In this document: positions 32,218-44,010 of the stretch, in pieces | Layout: every line of letters begins with the position of its first letter | Position numbering within the stretch: the stretch's first letter is position 1 | Source of the DNA: Annulohypoxylon bovei var. microspora | Lineage: Eukaryota; Ascomycota; Sordariomycetes; Xylariales; Hypoxylaceae | Direction: 5' to 3' | Assembly (NCBI GenBank): GCA_022836615.1 | Contig: MU405224.1 | Location: forward strand, 1-64,000 | Length of the DNA stretch: 64,000 bases | The notes under the pieces: model-generated | What the model saw: the letters and a program-made list of their open reading frames with translations, nothing else | What the model was told of the DNA's origin: nothing | Databases searched by the model: none | Position numbers and translations under genes: made by a program

Positions 32218-34191
32218 ATGGAATGCTTGAGAAACAAGTTTCAAAATGGCGCTGTACTCGATGGGAGGTTTCAAACTATCTCCCCTCTTAATCATGGATC
32301 CTTTGGGATGGTCTTTACGGCCAAGGATTTGCAAACCAATGAGCTCGTCGCTATCAAGTGTTTGACTAAGAAGGCAGCTGCCAACGAAATTGGGATCGAA
32401 TTTGCTATCGACGAGAGATCCGAGGAGCTTCTTTGCCACCGCCGTCTAGGAGCACATCCCAACATTGTCAACTTGGTTCACTCGTTCGAGACGGATTCTC
32501 ACGTGTACCTCGTCCTCGAGTATTGCTCGCGCGGCGACCTATACGAGGCCATTCGTGTCGGATCCGGCCCTCTCGAGACCGAACATGTGCGCCGATTTAT
32601 GCTCGAACTCGTTGACGCCGTTGCCTATATGCACTCTAAAGGCATCTATCACCGGGACATTAAGCCTGAGAACATTTTCCTCTCCGAGTCGGGTGCGATG
32701 AAGCTGGGCGACTTTGGACTAGCTACTACAGACAGATGGAGCTACGAGACAACCGTCGGAAGCGACAGGTACATGTCGCCTGAGCAGTATGACTCTGCCG
32801 GAGCTGGATACTCGCCAGCCCAGGCAGACATCTGGGCAATTGGCATCTGCCTGCTCAACATTCTCTTCTCACGAAACCCTTTTAACACCCCAACCGAGGA
32901 CGACCTTCTGTTCCTGGATTTCTCACGTGACAAGCAGTCGCTTTTCGATGTTTTCCCTACCATGTCCCAAGACACTTACGAAGTCATCGTTCACTGCATG
33001 AACCTAGATCCCAGAAAGCGATCGCTGGTGGGAGCTAGGAACGCCCTTCGCCGCATCGTTAGCTTCACCACTCTCGATGAGGCGCTTGATGATTTCTGCA
33101 CGGCTGAGCGTTCGGGTGTTGCTACTGCCAACCGCGAGCCCCTGCGAACTCCTTCGGTCCAGAGCCCCCAGATCGACCAGGGTGCCTTCCCATGGGCCAA
33201 GGCTTTGCACGCGAACACGCTGCAAGGCATTCGCCAACTCAGTGCTATTCCTGACGATGAGAGTTACACCGAGGACCTCTTTTCCAAGTCAGGAGGTACT
33301 ACGGATTGGATGTCGGGTTCTGTCGAGACGCCTTCAATCTCTTCTATCCTGACCTCCAACCTCGCAGCATCTATGAACCCCCTCAACATTTCGCGACCCA
33401 TGAATGTGCCAACACGCGCTCCTGCCAAGGTGTCCCCAATGGCTGGATCTTTGCCAATCACTATGTCCAAGCCTAGGCCGACTCTCAGCGCTATGTCCAT
33501 GGTATTCGGCCGCCAGAAGGAAGCCGTATCTAAGAGCTGGAGTGACATGTGGGATGAGGATTTTGAAGAGGATGAGGAGGAACGTACTCGCCAGATACAG
33601 GCGCTCAAGGAGCTCAATTCGAGGACCTGGAGTCAGGAGAGCAAGGAGGCTACCCGCACTCCCCAGCAGGATCAGGCATCCTTGCACCAGGCGCCAGCGT
33701 CTGATTATGAGAAGCCCGAGGCTTCGCCTGTGAATGATAGTATTTCGAACGATATCGATGGAGATTTGGTTGCGGATGGATTTTTCTTTCATGAACCCGT
33801 CGCTGTTGAGCAGCCTGAGGAGTTCCCGCCTCGCTACTCGCCGCCGTCGAAGCGTAGTCACCTCGACAAGTGGGAGGCACTTGGGGAACGCCGTAGAGCT
33901 GTGACGGGAGCATCGGAACCCAAGTCGCCGGACTTCTCAACGAAGTCTCGACGACAGGTCGGCTTCGGTTCTAATAATTTGCACGGAGTTGGAATGGGAA
34001 TTTGGGATCACGCCAATCAACAGCACATCATCACCAACACCAACAACATCCACCAGAAGGGGAATCGGGATAATCGCACCCCATCACGCGAGTGCCCATG
34101 GAACAAGGGCCGAGACTGGAATTGGCGAAAGGAGAGACGCCATGATTTCGGCGATATGGAGTGGGTTGGCCACTGGCAGGAAGCTCACTGA
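32218..34191 (+). CDS. KSP1: Serine/threonine protein kinase, Ksp1/Ran1 family
   Basis: A protein kinase most like yeast Ksp1 (TORC1/PKA-linked, a negative regulator of autophagy) and fission-yeast Ran1. The intronless frame gives 657 aa from the first ATG; upstream in-frame codons start only with TTG. The kinase domain spans about residues 20-290: glycine loop GSFGMVF near 26-32, VAIK lysine K47, YHRDIKPEN with catalytic D147, DFG aspartate D165, VGSDRYMSPEQY activation segment and WAIGICLLNILFSRNPF. The VGSxRYMSPE form is characteristic of this subfamily. The C-terminal half is disordered, with an acidic EDFEEDEEERTRQIQALKEL stretch, many Ser-Pro sites and an Asn/His/Trp-rich end. It has a long upstream leader with several ATGs, suggesting translational control. 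Confidence 0.88.
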   Translation: MECLRNKFQNGAVLDGRFQTISPLNHGSFGMVFTAKDLQTNELVAIKCLTKKAAANEIGIEFAIDERSEELLCHRRLGAHPNIVNLVHSFETDSHVYLVLEYCSRGDLYEAIRVGSGPLETEHVRRFMLELVDAVAYMHSKGIYHRDIKPENIFLSESGAMKLGDFGLATTDRWSYETTVGSDRYMSPEQYDSAGAGYSPAQADIWAIGICLLNILFSRNPFNTPTEDDLLFLDFSRDKQSLFDVFPTMSQDTYEVIVHCMNLDPRKRSLVGARNALRRIVSFTTLDEALDDFCTAERSGVATANREPLRTPSVQSPQIDQGAFPWAKALHANTLQGIRQLSAIPDDESYTEDLFSKSGGTTDWMSGSVETPSISSILTSNLAASMNPLNISRPMNVPTRAPAKVSPMAGSLPITMSKPRPTLSAMSMVFGRQKEAVSKSWSDMWDEDFEEDEEERTRQIQALKELNSRTWSQESKEATRTPQQDQASLHQAPASDYEKPEASPVNDSISNDIDGDLVADGFFFHEPVAVEQPEEFPPRYSPPSKRSHLDKWEALGERRRAVTGASEPKSPDFSTKSRRQVGFGSNNLHGVGMGIWDHANQQHIITNTNNIHQKGNRDNRTPSRECPWNKGRDWNWRKERRHDFGDMEWVGHWQEAH

Positions 34192-35439
34192 GCTTATCCT
34201 AGCTGGTGTCGCCACTTGTAGTTGTGCTCATCTTTCCACAACCAGACGGGTAATGTTTTATAACGGGCTTTGCTGCTGCTGCCGCTTTCTTTCGTTGGTA
34301 CTCTGCCATATCTTGTTCTTAATACAATTTGGACTTGTGCTTTTTCGGAGCAAGAGATGAATAATTAAGAAAGAAGGAAATTGAAAAAAAGGAAAGAGGC
34401 CATGTTTTTTTTGGACCAGCATGGATAAAAAATTGACTTTGGCTCCCTGTCACTTGGATCGGATTTGGATCGTTAACATCACACGCAGTTTGGCAAATTC
34501 GGCAGCAGCATACAATACCCTTTACGCAGCATTCCTAGTGGATTGATCTAGCTTCAACTCGCTCTCTAGGTATTAGATATTCTCCACATTAGTCGAAGAA
34601 TACCAGAAGTTACCCACTCAAACTTTATGTGTCTACTCGCTTGCTTTGATATATGTGACTTGTTTCTTGACTTGAATAGAGGTTTGATGCCGTGTTAGAG
34701 TTGAAAGTGGCTTACGGTATGTCAACTGGATGTATACTAGGTAAACCATAATAATAAGACACTCGGACAGTGGTTCACAGGCAGCTGAACTAGGATAGTT
34801 GAATTGCGAACATCAGGCTATTGAAGTTATCGTTACTTGATGTTGATGGTACATAGGTAGTAAGTACACATATTCACATCATCGGAATCGCGACCCCTAA
34901 CCTAACCTTCATCTAACTTAGAACAACCTCTATGTCCTAGTAAAATCTTACTTTTCGTCCACGTAAACCCGACGGAATTCACTACCTACATGACAGTTAA
35001 TCAGCAGGAGACGCCAGCTTTCCTCGCCAAACTTCGACAAATCAAGAGCCCACGTCGTCTCTTACACCTCGAATCGCTCCGTCTACGTCATGCAACCTCA
35101 TCTGTAGGCAGGTCTACTGATCTGTCTGGGATGTAAGGGTAGGTGTGAGCACTGAGCAGGACAACAAGTATGTAGGTATGTAAGCAAGGGAGGCTTAGCA
35201 TAGATTAAGGGTAGATTAAGGGGGGCAGCTAAATAGGTCTCGTACATATGCGCCCAGGTACGTGTGTGTGTATGTATATTTACTAATCGTACTACCTACA
35301 CCCCGTAACCGAGCTCCGGAATAGGGCGAAGCGCGCGCTAATTTCTGGCCAGATGTGTGTATGTGCATGTGGTAACACGGCAGCTAGTATGTAGGAAGAA
35401 GCAAGGGTGTCGATTAGGACTCTGAAGCAAACCCGAAAT
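34192..35439. other. Intergenic, downstream of the kinase
   Basis: This 1.25-kb stretch lies between two gene ends facing each other. It presumably holds the kinase 3' untranslated region. No coding frame or notable repeat is seen beyond scattered TAGGTA-type motifs. Confidence 0.55.
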
Positions 35440-36924
35440 TCACATCTGGGACTCGGCCGGAAGACCGCTACTTATGTAATGTGGAACTTCAACTACTCCC
35501 CACGGACGGGATACCATTCTCGATTTCCGTTCCCTGCATATGTCGGTTATCCTGCCGGCCGTGTCTACGTCCAATTCTATCATCTTCTTGTCTGGAAATC
35601 TGAACTTGCCCATTGCGTACAGTTTCCACAGAGCTGATCTATAGGGTTGCCAACTCCCAACGTTCTGATAGACGATCCTTGGGTGATCTAGGTGGTCTGC
35701 CGTGAGGTTTTTCCCCCATGGTGCTCTTGTGAGATAAGGGTTTAGGCCGGGAGCCTGGAATCCTATCGCCCAGTTCTTAACGCTTGGGTAATCTCTGAAT
35801 CCGACCTGCCTGATCTCAAGGGTTATGTTGAAGAGAACCAGGGCCTGCTCCAGAACAGGCATGTATTGAAGACCTTTGACCCACGACTCGAATAACGGCT
35901 GCAACTTGTCCTCGAGGGGCACGTTGCGGTAGAGATTTTTGGATGTATGACCGAAGTACCACCCCCCCGTCGGCGTCGACACTCCCAACCTAACATAAAA
36001 GTTTCTCAGGCGAGGCCAATGGTGGAGCGGCATTTTTCTCTTCTCAGATGCGTGCGGCCAGAAAAGCGAGCCGTCAAACACGCCGTCGATGTCGAGGGAG
36101 ACGAGATTATACGACCAGTCGCGCATGGCGCTGCCTAGCGGGTCGAACGACGAATTCCGCCAGTTTAGAATTTTTAATTTGGTCCCCAAACCCCGAACAA
36201 GCGGGTTTTGCTTCTCCAGCGATAGGACCACCTCTGTGCAGGGTTCCTAACCGAGGACGAAGGCAGACTCCATCAGCGTGACTGTCAGTTCATCTCGGTC
36301 AGACTCGTGCGCATAGTTTTCTATAGTATCTTGTCCCTCCTCGGCCATCAGAATTTCTATGCGTTTTAGACCTGGAAGTCGCTGTGCTAACTTGATGGCT
36401 GTGCTGAGCGCTACCTGTTTCCCCATGACATCTACCCTGAGAACAAGACATGAGACACACCATACCTTGTCAATGTTCACATTTTCTAACCTAATTCGTG
36501 CAGCCCGAGAATCTCTTGCTACTCCAAGACTCTCATTATAGCCGAGCGTGATCCGGCCTACCTCAAGGGTGAATTCTGCTCCATATGTGTTCCAACCATC
36601 GCTGGCTGCTAGGGTTTGGAAAAGGGACCCCATGGCATTCGAGAAGGAGATTCCGAGGATATCTGGGTTGTAGATGGTCCCTAATGTGCTGTCACTGGAT
36701 TGCACAACATGCACAAACGTGAGGCGATGTAGGTACTTAAGGCGTCTAGGAGTTACAATATGAGCGAATACTGGCAGGTCCCCGGTAGTGATTTCGAGGT
36801 GGGAAAAGGTGCGTTGTTCGACTAGCTTCTGCCATTTGTATGATAGTGTGGCTATATGGGCGAGGCCCTTGTAGGGCAGGTAGGAGATGATGCTTGTGAT
36901 GACTCCTCGAGGTAAATCGTCTAT
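35440..36924 (-). pseudogene. F-box-like protein gene, disrupted (no ATG, in-frame TAG)
   Basis: One minus-strand frame of 495 codons is open from 36924 to the terminal stop except for a single TAG at 36249-36247 (codon 226). It begins ATA-GAC-GAT-TTA-CCT, translating as IDDLPRGVITSIISYLPYKGLAHIATLSYKWQ, an F-box-like N-terminus of the kind that normally starts M-D-D-L-P. The codon five steps before the first Leu is a TAA, so no upstream in-frame ATG exists. The remainder is a typical long, poorly conserved C-terminal region with leucine- and aromatic-rich stretches. Both lesions are single transitions: ATG to ATA, and probably CAG to TAG. No intron of acceptable length removes the stop. An unseen 5' exon spliced at the AG just before ATA, or stop readthrough, remains possible. 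Confidence 0.7.
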
Positions 36925-37911
36925 CTGGTCTTATTGATGGTTTAATGTTAGTGGTAGCATATAGTCAAGATTCTTTTAGACTGGATAGGTAGTACGAAAA
37001 TAACCCTTAATGTTTAGAACGCTAATCACATTTAACTGTAGGTTATGTAGAGGTAGGCTCATAATAGTTCATAGGGATTGGCTCACGGGATAGATCTCGC
37101 TTTACTCGCGACTTTTCAGACAACCCATACCGCCCATACATCCTACTGGTATTTTACTGAATACTTGGGTTGATAACTCAGGATATGTTAATCAGAGTTA
37201 GTCTAACTATCCATGTTTTAAGGGAATGAAGTAGTATGTTTATACATACCTTAACACCATTCAGTGGAGTCCCCTGGTCGGAGGCATTTATTAGTATTAT
37301 AAAAAGAATTATAACCTGTTTGACCTTTAATGAGTAATGCACCCGTTCAAGTGGATAACCTAGCTATGGAGGTCGGTTATGTATCCCAACGAATGCCAAT
37401 GAAATATATTGGTAATATTAAAAGCGTTAAAGTTGAAGTTGACAAGTTTAGCAAATTTTCAAAATCTACAGTCATAGTACGTCTATAAGAGTTTAGGTGA
37501 CACCTTCTCTAAAAGTTTATAAGAAATTGAGGCAAGTACGATAACCAAAATAGGGGATGGTCATTACCTTCCTGAAAGATTAGGTAGGTACCTAGTCTTT
37601 GAGGTTGTCTTGCAACTTCCATAACACTCAGCCGAGTGAATCTCCCATAAGACCCGAGCACAAGGTTTCTAGTGTCTCGCAACTTTTCTTCTCTTCTCCG
37701 CTCCAAGTAAACACATCTTAGGTAGTCTTATAACCCCTTTACTATCCGAGTTAACTATATACACTCACTTACCGGTTGAGAAAGAAACAACCGAATTAAA
37801 CGAATTAAGCCTCGAGTATTCACCAATCATAATCACATAACCACTCTTCTATTCGAACTGGCAAGATAGGCAGAAGTAGAAACAGGGTCATTCTATATTA
37901 CTACTACGACC
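36925..37911. other. Intergenic, AT-rich
   Basis: About 1 kb between the 5' end of the F-box pseudogene (-) and the start of the membrane protein gene (+). It is AT-rich, with a TAGGTAGGTACCTAG motif copy near 37583. An upstream exon for the F-box gene could be hidden here, but none was identified. Confidence 0.5.
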
Positions 37912-38607
37912 ATGGAACACGACCACGTAATCAACATCGACCTCGGAAAGTCCGAGTACGACCAAAGCTCTTCAGACCTCACTCCGAGTGTGACACCGCC
38001 ACCATCCAGCGATGGCAGAGGTCACATCCACATACCCGCAACATCTGACCGGTCCTGCTTCGTCTGCCGCAAGACTCTCCTGCTGAGCTACTTCAACTGC
38101 TGCGCCGCGTGCCTCGGCGTCGCCGAGTACCGGTTGTCCCAAAAAAGGGGCAGACCCGGCCGAGACACGCTCCCCACCACGGAGACGTCCCACGACTCCT
38201 CATCGCCCTCCTCATCCTCGTCCTCGCTACCGCTCCCAACAACCGACTACAACTACGCCAAACACGACCACACCACTACCACCACCAACATCGCCAACGC
38301 CCCAAGCCCAGCACGCCACTGTGACAGCGCGTGCTGCCGGTACACGCACGCGCGGCCGCTCATGCTGCTGTTCGTGGTGTGCGAGCTGGTGCCGTCGCTG
38401 GGGGGGCTGGCGGTGCTCAACCTGGCGCTGTACCGGCACGACTTCGCGCTGCTGCGGGTCGCGGGCATGCTGCTGCTGCAGTGGTGGCAGATCTTCGTGC
38501 TGCCGCGCCAGTGGGCGTGCGGCCGGTCCATCGTCGCCGGCCAGCTGGCCGCCTGCGTCTTCATGGTGTGGTGGTACGTCGACGCGAGCCGCGCGTGGCG
38601 CTGGTAG
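37912..38607 (+). CDS. Hypothetical Cys-rich membrane protein
   Basis: An intronless 231-aa frame with a good ACCATGG start context. I do not recognise a family. The N-terminal part is polar, with RSCFVCRKTLLLSYFNCCAACLG at about residues 43-65, a cluster of six Cys including CxxC and CCxxC. A Ser/Thr/Pro/His-rich linker (about 80-140) follows. The C-terminal third has CDSACCRYTHARPLMLLFVVCELVPSLGGLAVL and two or three hydrophobic segments separated by short loops, ending in AWRW. The final third is much richer in GC than the rest. The cysteines could bind metal or be lipid-modified; this is inference. The frame could extend through an unseen intron at the 3' end. Confidence 0.6.
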   Translation: MEHDHVINIDLGKSEYDQSSSDLTPSVTPPPSSDGRGHIHIPATSDRSCFVCRKTLLLSYFNCCAACLGVAEYRLSQKRGRPGRDTLPTTETSHDSSSPSSSSSSLPLPTTDYNYAKHDHTTTTTNIANAPSPARHCDSACCRYTHARPLMLLFVVCELVPSLGGLAVLNLALYRHDFALLRVAGMLLLQWWQIFVLPRQWACGRSIVAGQLAACVFMVWWYVDASRAWRW

Positions 38608-39232
38608 GAGCCGCTCGCCATCAGCACCGTCTTGCTCAAGATCGTGTTTCCTTGGTAGGTAGTCTGTCGTTGCTTGGAACTGTGATTGTGCCGGTAACTG
38701 CGACTATGACTATGGTGGGGTTGGGGGGAGATGATGCTTGGTGTTTTGAGGAGTGATGCGGATGCGAAAAGGGTTTGAGAAGGGTGTAAGGCGTTGGGCG
38801 TTATGAGAAAGGCGGCGTACCAGTATTGTATTTTTTTTTTAACAGAGACATGGATTAGAAAATCATGAGTCTATCCCCATTGACCTCCATGCCGCCTGAA
38901 TCCAGTCGTTGACTAAGTGACATGAACATGTATTAAATCTGTGGCTAGTAGGTTGAGTCGTCTCCCAAGGTAGGTAGAGGTAAAGGGGTAAGTTAATACA
39001 TAGACGTGGAGAGCTTGAATGAGGTACTGCACAGTAACTATTTGCTGTGAATATGACCGCCTGTTCTCACGAATTTCCGAGACACGGTTTCTCTATTCGC
39101 AAATTTACATCGTATATATAGATAGGTACAGGTAATTTTGCTAGAATCGCCAAACACTTTTCGAGCCTTAATGTATACGTACTGGCTACTTAGAACACGC
39201 AGATAGAATAACTAACCCAAAATATATTATTT
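38608..39232. other. Convergent 3' spacer
   Basis: This 625-bp spacer lies between the stop of the membrane protein gene (+) and the stop of the AVT1-like gene (-). It has a run of ten T near 38830 and a GGTAGGTAGAGGTA motif near 38970. No gene is seen. Confidence 0.55.
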
Positions 39233-41647
39233 TTAATTTGCCCCAATAAGCTCTTTAGGCAAAAAGGCCCACACTGTCCCAACGATGGAAATGGCCAAAG
39301 ATATTAGCATGATAGTCCATACAAGAATACGTTCCCGTACGGCAATCTCATGTCCAAAAAGTTTCAGGTAGAAGGCTAGAGGAAGTCTGAAGAACCATTA
39401 GCCGTTGTGATACTAACGTGGGTTAGAAAAAGGAGAATTTTGGCACTTACGTGACACAAATAGTGAAGCAAAGAGCGCTGCCCATAAAAGCCATAATACT
39501 ATCGAAGGCCGGGAAGAGAATAGCAATGCCTAGAAACACTACCAGTGTCAACACTCGGACGAGAGCTTTCAGCAACCCCCTCGAGGTACTAGATAATCCG
39601 ACTAAGGACGTCTCTTCCGCAACAACTTGTTGGCGAAGACCAAATAAAACTTCCAATGTTGTGACGATAGGCTGAGAATTTAGAGGGACTTTAGTTAGGG
39701 GAATGATGGCAATGAATACCACGAGGAGAACATTCAAAACATTAGGGTAACCCGAAGTTTGAAGAATATTCCCTGTGATCTCGTCACGAACTCCATCCCC
39801 GAACATGATAACTCCTACGATAGCTACTGCAGCGTCCACAATTAACTACAGTTAGTTAGTATTGTCCGAATTTTCTGAGTCTGGATTCCTCGAGACTTAC
39901 AGTGAAACTAAACGTATATGTAACCGCCTACCAAGAGTCAGTTAAATTCATCGCCGAGAAAAGAATCACCAGCTTCCGTACCTCTTTATAACGATATGGA
40001 TGACGCATATCCCGATATATCTAGACTTCGATTAGCTGGTGTGCCTTTTTATTAATACACGAAGAAACCCTACATTTGGAAAAACACTATGCCCACCCCA
40101 TGGCGACATCAGTAGCCCGAAGGACAAGGGCAGAGTTAGCCAGTTTTCAGGGAATAAGAAAGTTGCAGCCGGTTCTAAAAGAGAACCAGGCGTATGCGGC
40201 TTTAATAACCCATCGAGTATAACAATAATAGCAACTAGGGCACTTCATCAATATTTTTGTGTTATCTAGATGGTTTAGAGGGAAGACTTACTGCTTAGAC
40301 ACGAGACCACTCCAATGAAACTGGTAAAGGATAGAAGAGATAGCGGAGCAAATTGCAAGGGTATCATGATAAAAGTACAGACAACTTTCCACTCGGTGAC
40401 GCTCAATGTACCAGGAAATAAGAGCGCCAACGAGTCAGCAAAAAGAACAATAAGGGCCACACAAGCTGCAAGCAACTCGAGAGTGAACAGCACCGCTGTC
40501 GCGATACGCGCTTTCCTCCCGAAGGAAATAAACGCTATGTCGGAAAATGTGATCATCGTAGGGTCAAGATCCATGCACTTTGCCAACAATCTTGCCGTCC
40601 AGCTAGTCACTCCGGCGCATAAACCGAGTGCGATTAGTCCACAGATCCAACCAGCATACTTTAGACCCATAGGGAGACTCAGTAAGCCAACACCGATCAA
40701 TACACTGAGCAAATGTTTAGCAAAAAAGGATCCCATAGGTGTAAAAGGATGCTCACTTAGTGGAGTTCACAACTGTTTGCGGTAGTGTTGATTGACCTGA
40801 CACTTGTAGCACAATTCTCCCTTCCTGCTCGACCTCTTTCACCAGGATGGGTTGGCGTTCTCCATCTGGTACATTAGCGCCGGATTCTTGTTGTTGGCGC
40901 CATAGGTCTGCAGCATGAACCATGGAAGAATAGGTAGCCGCTGATTCGACAGTACCATAGCTTCCAATAGAACCATAGCTACCGACCAGAGGAGGAACAG
41001 CTAGGTGTGGCGGTGTCGAAAATATCGAGGTGCTGCGGATAGAGCCAGATGGAGATGCTACTCTGTAAAGGTCACCACCAAACCGTTTTCGTTCACCTTC
41101 CTGACCTTCATTTCGCGACGGGGGCGTACCAACAGGTCCCGAATCCTCGTGATTGACGGTATCGGACGCAGGTGTTCCTTCAAGATCTCTTCTTAAAAGA
41201 GATGTTCTAGGACCTGCTTCAACATCGCGTCTAGTGTACGGACTAGGATCTACCGTCTGAACTGGCTCTTGGTCTGGAGCAAATACGAATGCCGGTTGCT
41301 GCGGTATGATTTCCGGGAAAATAGAGGCTCGTTGCCAACTCCTACTAAAGGACCTGATACTGTTGACACCGCCAATGTCTGACAATATAGCAAGACGATT
41401 CGTTACAGAAGATCTACAAAAATCGATACAATTAGTCTTCGTCAAAATAAATCGATGGCAAAGCTGCGAACCTTCGTCCTGTTCGGTGCGGCCGCTCATC
41501 GTCGTGTCCACCAGCGCTCTGTTCACTTAGCAGGGCTTGATCTTCAGAACGGACGCTCTGGTTGGCAAAGGATGATAAACTGTCGCTTCTACCGGGCGAA
41601 ACCCCATGATTGTATTCTTCCCACGTCGTTGCTTGCCTCGCAGTCAT
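39233..41647 (-). CDS. AVT1: Vacuolar amino-acid transporter, Avt1-like (AAAP family)
   Basis: A proton-coupled carrier that loads neutral amino acids into the vacuole. Eight exons (41647-41472, 41413-40757, 40704-40292, 40234-40074, 40020-39982, 39927-39901, 39845-39451, 39386-39233) with introns of 52-64 nt sum to 673 aa. A disordered N-terminus of about 280 residues contains SDIGGVNSIRSFSRSWQ and FVFAPDQEP, typical of fungal Avt1. The transporter domain starts at STLPQTVVNSTNVLIGVGLLSLPMG, rebuilt across intron 2. It continues through about 11 membrane segments, including MSPWGGHSVFPNIYRDMRHP, rebuilt across intron 4, and VAIVGVIMFGDGV. Two exons are only 39 and 27 nt. The first donor (GTTCGC) is weak, so the exon 1 boundary is uncertain. 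The start is the first ATG; upstream codons begin with TTG. Confidence 0.88.
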
Positions 41648-42469
41648 TGTCCGAATATTCACTTGAAGGAACTGCGAGAGCCCTAGCGCAGAGACACTCG
41701 GATTGTCGCGAAGCAAATTTACCTAGGTATTAATAGAGATCTAGAAGCGTAGATAGTTGACGAGGTGATTGCTGCTGGTGGCGCCCTAGTAAGAGGGGCT
41801 AAAGCTGTATAAAATTGACCCGGGCTACTTCAGTATGAGCCATACAAACATGTAGTAGGCAAGACTGTATGAGAAGAGACGTGGATAAAAGATCGAAGAG
41901 GAGTCGAAATAAATGTAGTAGCTCGAAGAAAGACTTGACAAGTAATATTTAGAAATGGGTAGCAAGCATCGAGACCCTGGCTACATATCTATGCAGCTAT
42001 CTTTACCTCAATTGCTTGATAATGGTGGAGTCGATATGCACAACGATGGCTCGACAAGGTTGCAAGGTTGAACATTGAAGATGGTGTTGAGATTGTTTAT
42101 TAGACTAAACTAGTACGACACTAGTTTGTTAAGATATACTTTTTATACTATGAGATGTACTTGCCGCCGTGGAGAATGGTCTCATGATTTGACCGTTTGG
42201 CCTCTTGCACTTGCCAAGGTCGGACAAGATTCTTGAACCAACTTTGTAACTCATATCTAGGCTTCGGGGAAGTCGCCGCCAAGTTATCGTGACATTTTCA
42301 TCGTGCTCATGTCATTGGACAATGGATTCGATGTGGAGAATGTTGATAATCCCTTTTTTGAAACGGCTCGTGTGAGCAAGGCTGATAGTGTCACGCATAT
42401 TACATATGTTCTGTCTCGCAAAAATTTTCCACGTCCTGGTGATAGCCGTTAATTTTACGATGCCGAGTT

Positions 42470-42730
42470 TCAGTACGGCTGGCGACGGGTCTTGTCGAGG
42501 GCGCTTCTTGTCGGCATAAATTGTAGAGGATGCCGGTAGAAATTGAAAGCAAATGCTGGAAAAATCAGTTTTTGCTCTGCGGGCTCCTGGGAGATAAGAT
42601 TGCAGAAGTGGGTGATGTCATCGTTTCTATATGGGGCTGCAAGGTAGAATGCCGGTAACTCTCCATATCTGCAAGTAAAGTCATGCGCCGCAAACCTCCT
42701 CCGCTCGAACTCCTCCGGGTTGCCGCTCAT
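42470..42730 (-). CDS. Weak hypothetical small ORF
   Basis: An 86-codon frame with a true ATG (MSGNPEEFERRRFAAHDFTCRYGELP...) ending TRRQPY. The first 15-20 codons look coding-like, with a charged helix, but the rest is not recognisable. An internal TTGCAG could be a splice acceptor, so this could be part of a spliced gene. No family was recognised. Chance cannot be excluded. Confidence 0.25.
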   Translation of the reverse strand: MSGNPEEFERRRFAAHDFTCRYGELPAFYLAAPYRNDDITHFCNLISQEPAEQKLIFPAFAFNFYRHPLQFMPTRSALDKTRRQPY

Positions 42731-43424
42731 AGCGGTGTAGTGTGATTGGCCGGGTTTGTTTTCTATATCAAAAGGTTGATTATCGAGGTATACAAATCTA
42801 GATGTTATACTTATAAATGTGATATTTTTATTTTTTGGGGAGTGTAGTGGTTGGCGACTTTTCGGACATCAACTATATAAACACTTAGAGATCTTGGAAC
42901 TAGTTGGATTGGCTACAATGCGAGGAGGAATTTTCAAACTTCGACTACCCAAGTAGAATTGTTCATGATCTTTATGAATCAATTGCTATAATCCTTGATT
43001 CGTTCTATAATGCCTAGGTGGCCATATAAGCTATTATACAGATGTGTATCCTCATTATATATCGACTTGTTCAGACGTCGTGGTACATGCATCTTTACCT
43101 CCGAAGACGATATACACACCTACAAAACCAAGGCTTCATTGTACGATCATTCGACTAACGATATAGACATCAGGCAAGCTGGCAAGTCTATATTTAAATG
43201 AGATAAACCCACCTTACTAGGAGGTATGGTGTGTTAGGGAAGAACTAAATAAGTATGTCTAAGATATACTTGTAGAATATAACGAGGCTCCAAGGTAAGC
43301 ACCAAGACGACACATAAAAAAACTTGCGAGCGTTATTAATCGTGAATGAGAAGTTTCTAGCGGCTGATATCCAGTCAAATTACTTAGGAGATACAACGAG
43401 AAATTCATGAACAAATAAAAAGGG

Positions 43425-43441
43425 TTTTTTTTTTTTTTTTT
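43425..43441. repeat. T17 homopolymer
   Basis: An uninterrupted run of 17 T about 570 bp upstream of the CDC48 start. Poly(dA:dT) tracts commonly exclude nucleosomes at fungal promoters, so it could help keep this promoter open. That role is inferred. Confidence 0.8.
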
Positions 43442-44010
43442 GTGGCATGTAACCTAGAATGTTCTGTGCAAGTTGACGAGGCAATGAAATTCAAAATTTC
43501 AGGCAAGTGCGTTGCCCACGTATGCAGGTACGGTCGATGCTTAATTGCGTAGCAAGTTGTCTGCCTGTCGATAAAACCTTATCAGCTCGGTTAGTAAGCC
43601 TTGGGCAAGTGCAGGCAGTTGGAATCTGGCTTGTTCAACAGTTAGGCTGTGGAAGTTATTGGAAGGTGTGGCGGGCTGTTAGGCCACTTGGTCCGAGCTC
43701 CTTCTGCCTCTCGTCATCAACAGCTCAAACACTACTAGCACCGTAAGAGCAACCAAACTCCGAAATTCAACAACTTCCTTCTCATCCCACATTTACCACC
43801 ACCTCCCTTCTTTCATTCCGTAAATCATAAATCGTAAACCCTTTCAACTCCATACATCCACAGTCGTTACGAAGGAACAAGTTTCCTCTGCGACTTTTCT
43901 CACAACTCTCCCATTACCTACCTTCTTTTTCGTACGGTTGTTCGCACAACTCCCACCACTCCCCACTACCAACCCTCACTACAAACACCTTCATCTACAC
44001 AGCAAACACC

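Larger units (their letters stand above)
41648..44010. other. Intergenic between divergent AVT1-like and CDC48 genes
   Basis: About 2.4 kb containing at most one weak small frame (42470-42730, -). A T17 run lies at 43425-43441. The last 250 bp before CDC48 is C/T-rich and leader-like. An ACCTAGGTATT motif lies just upstream of the AVT1-like gene at about 41721. Confidence 0.5.

Noticed and set aside
36421..36480. A possible intron inside the F-box gene (GTATGG...TCTCAG)
   Set aside because: It would be only about 29 nt, too short for fungal splicing, and it does not remove the TAG.
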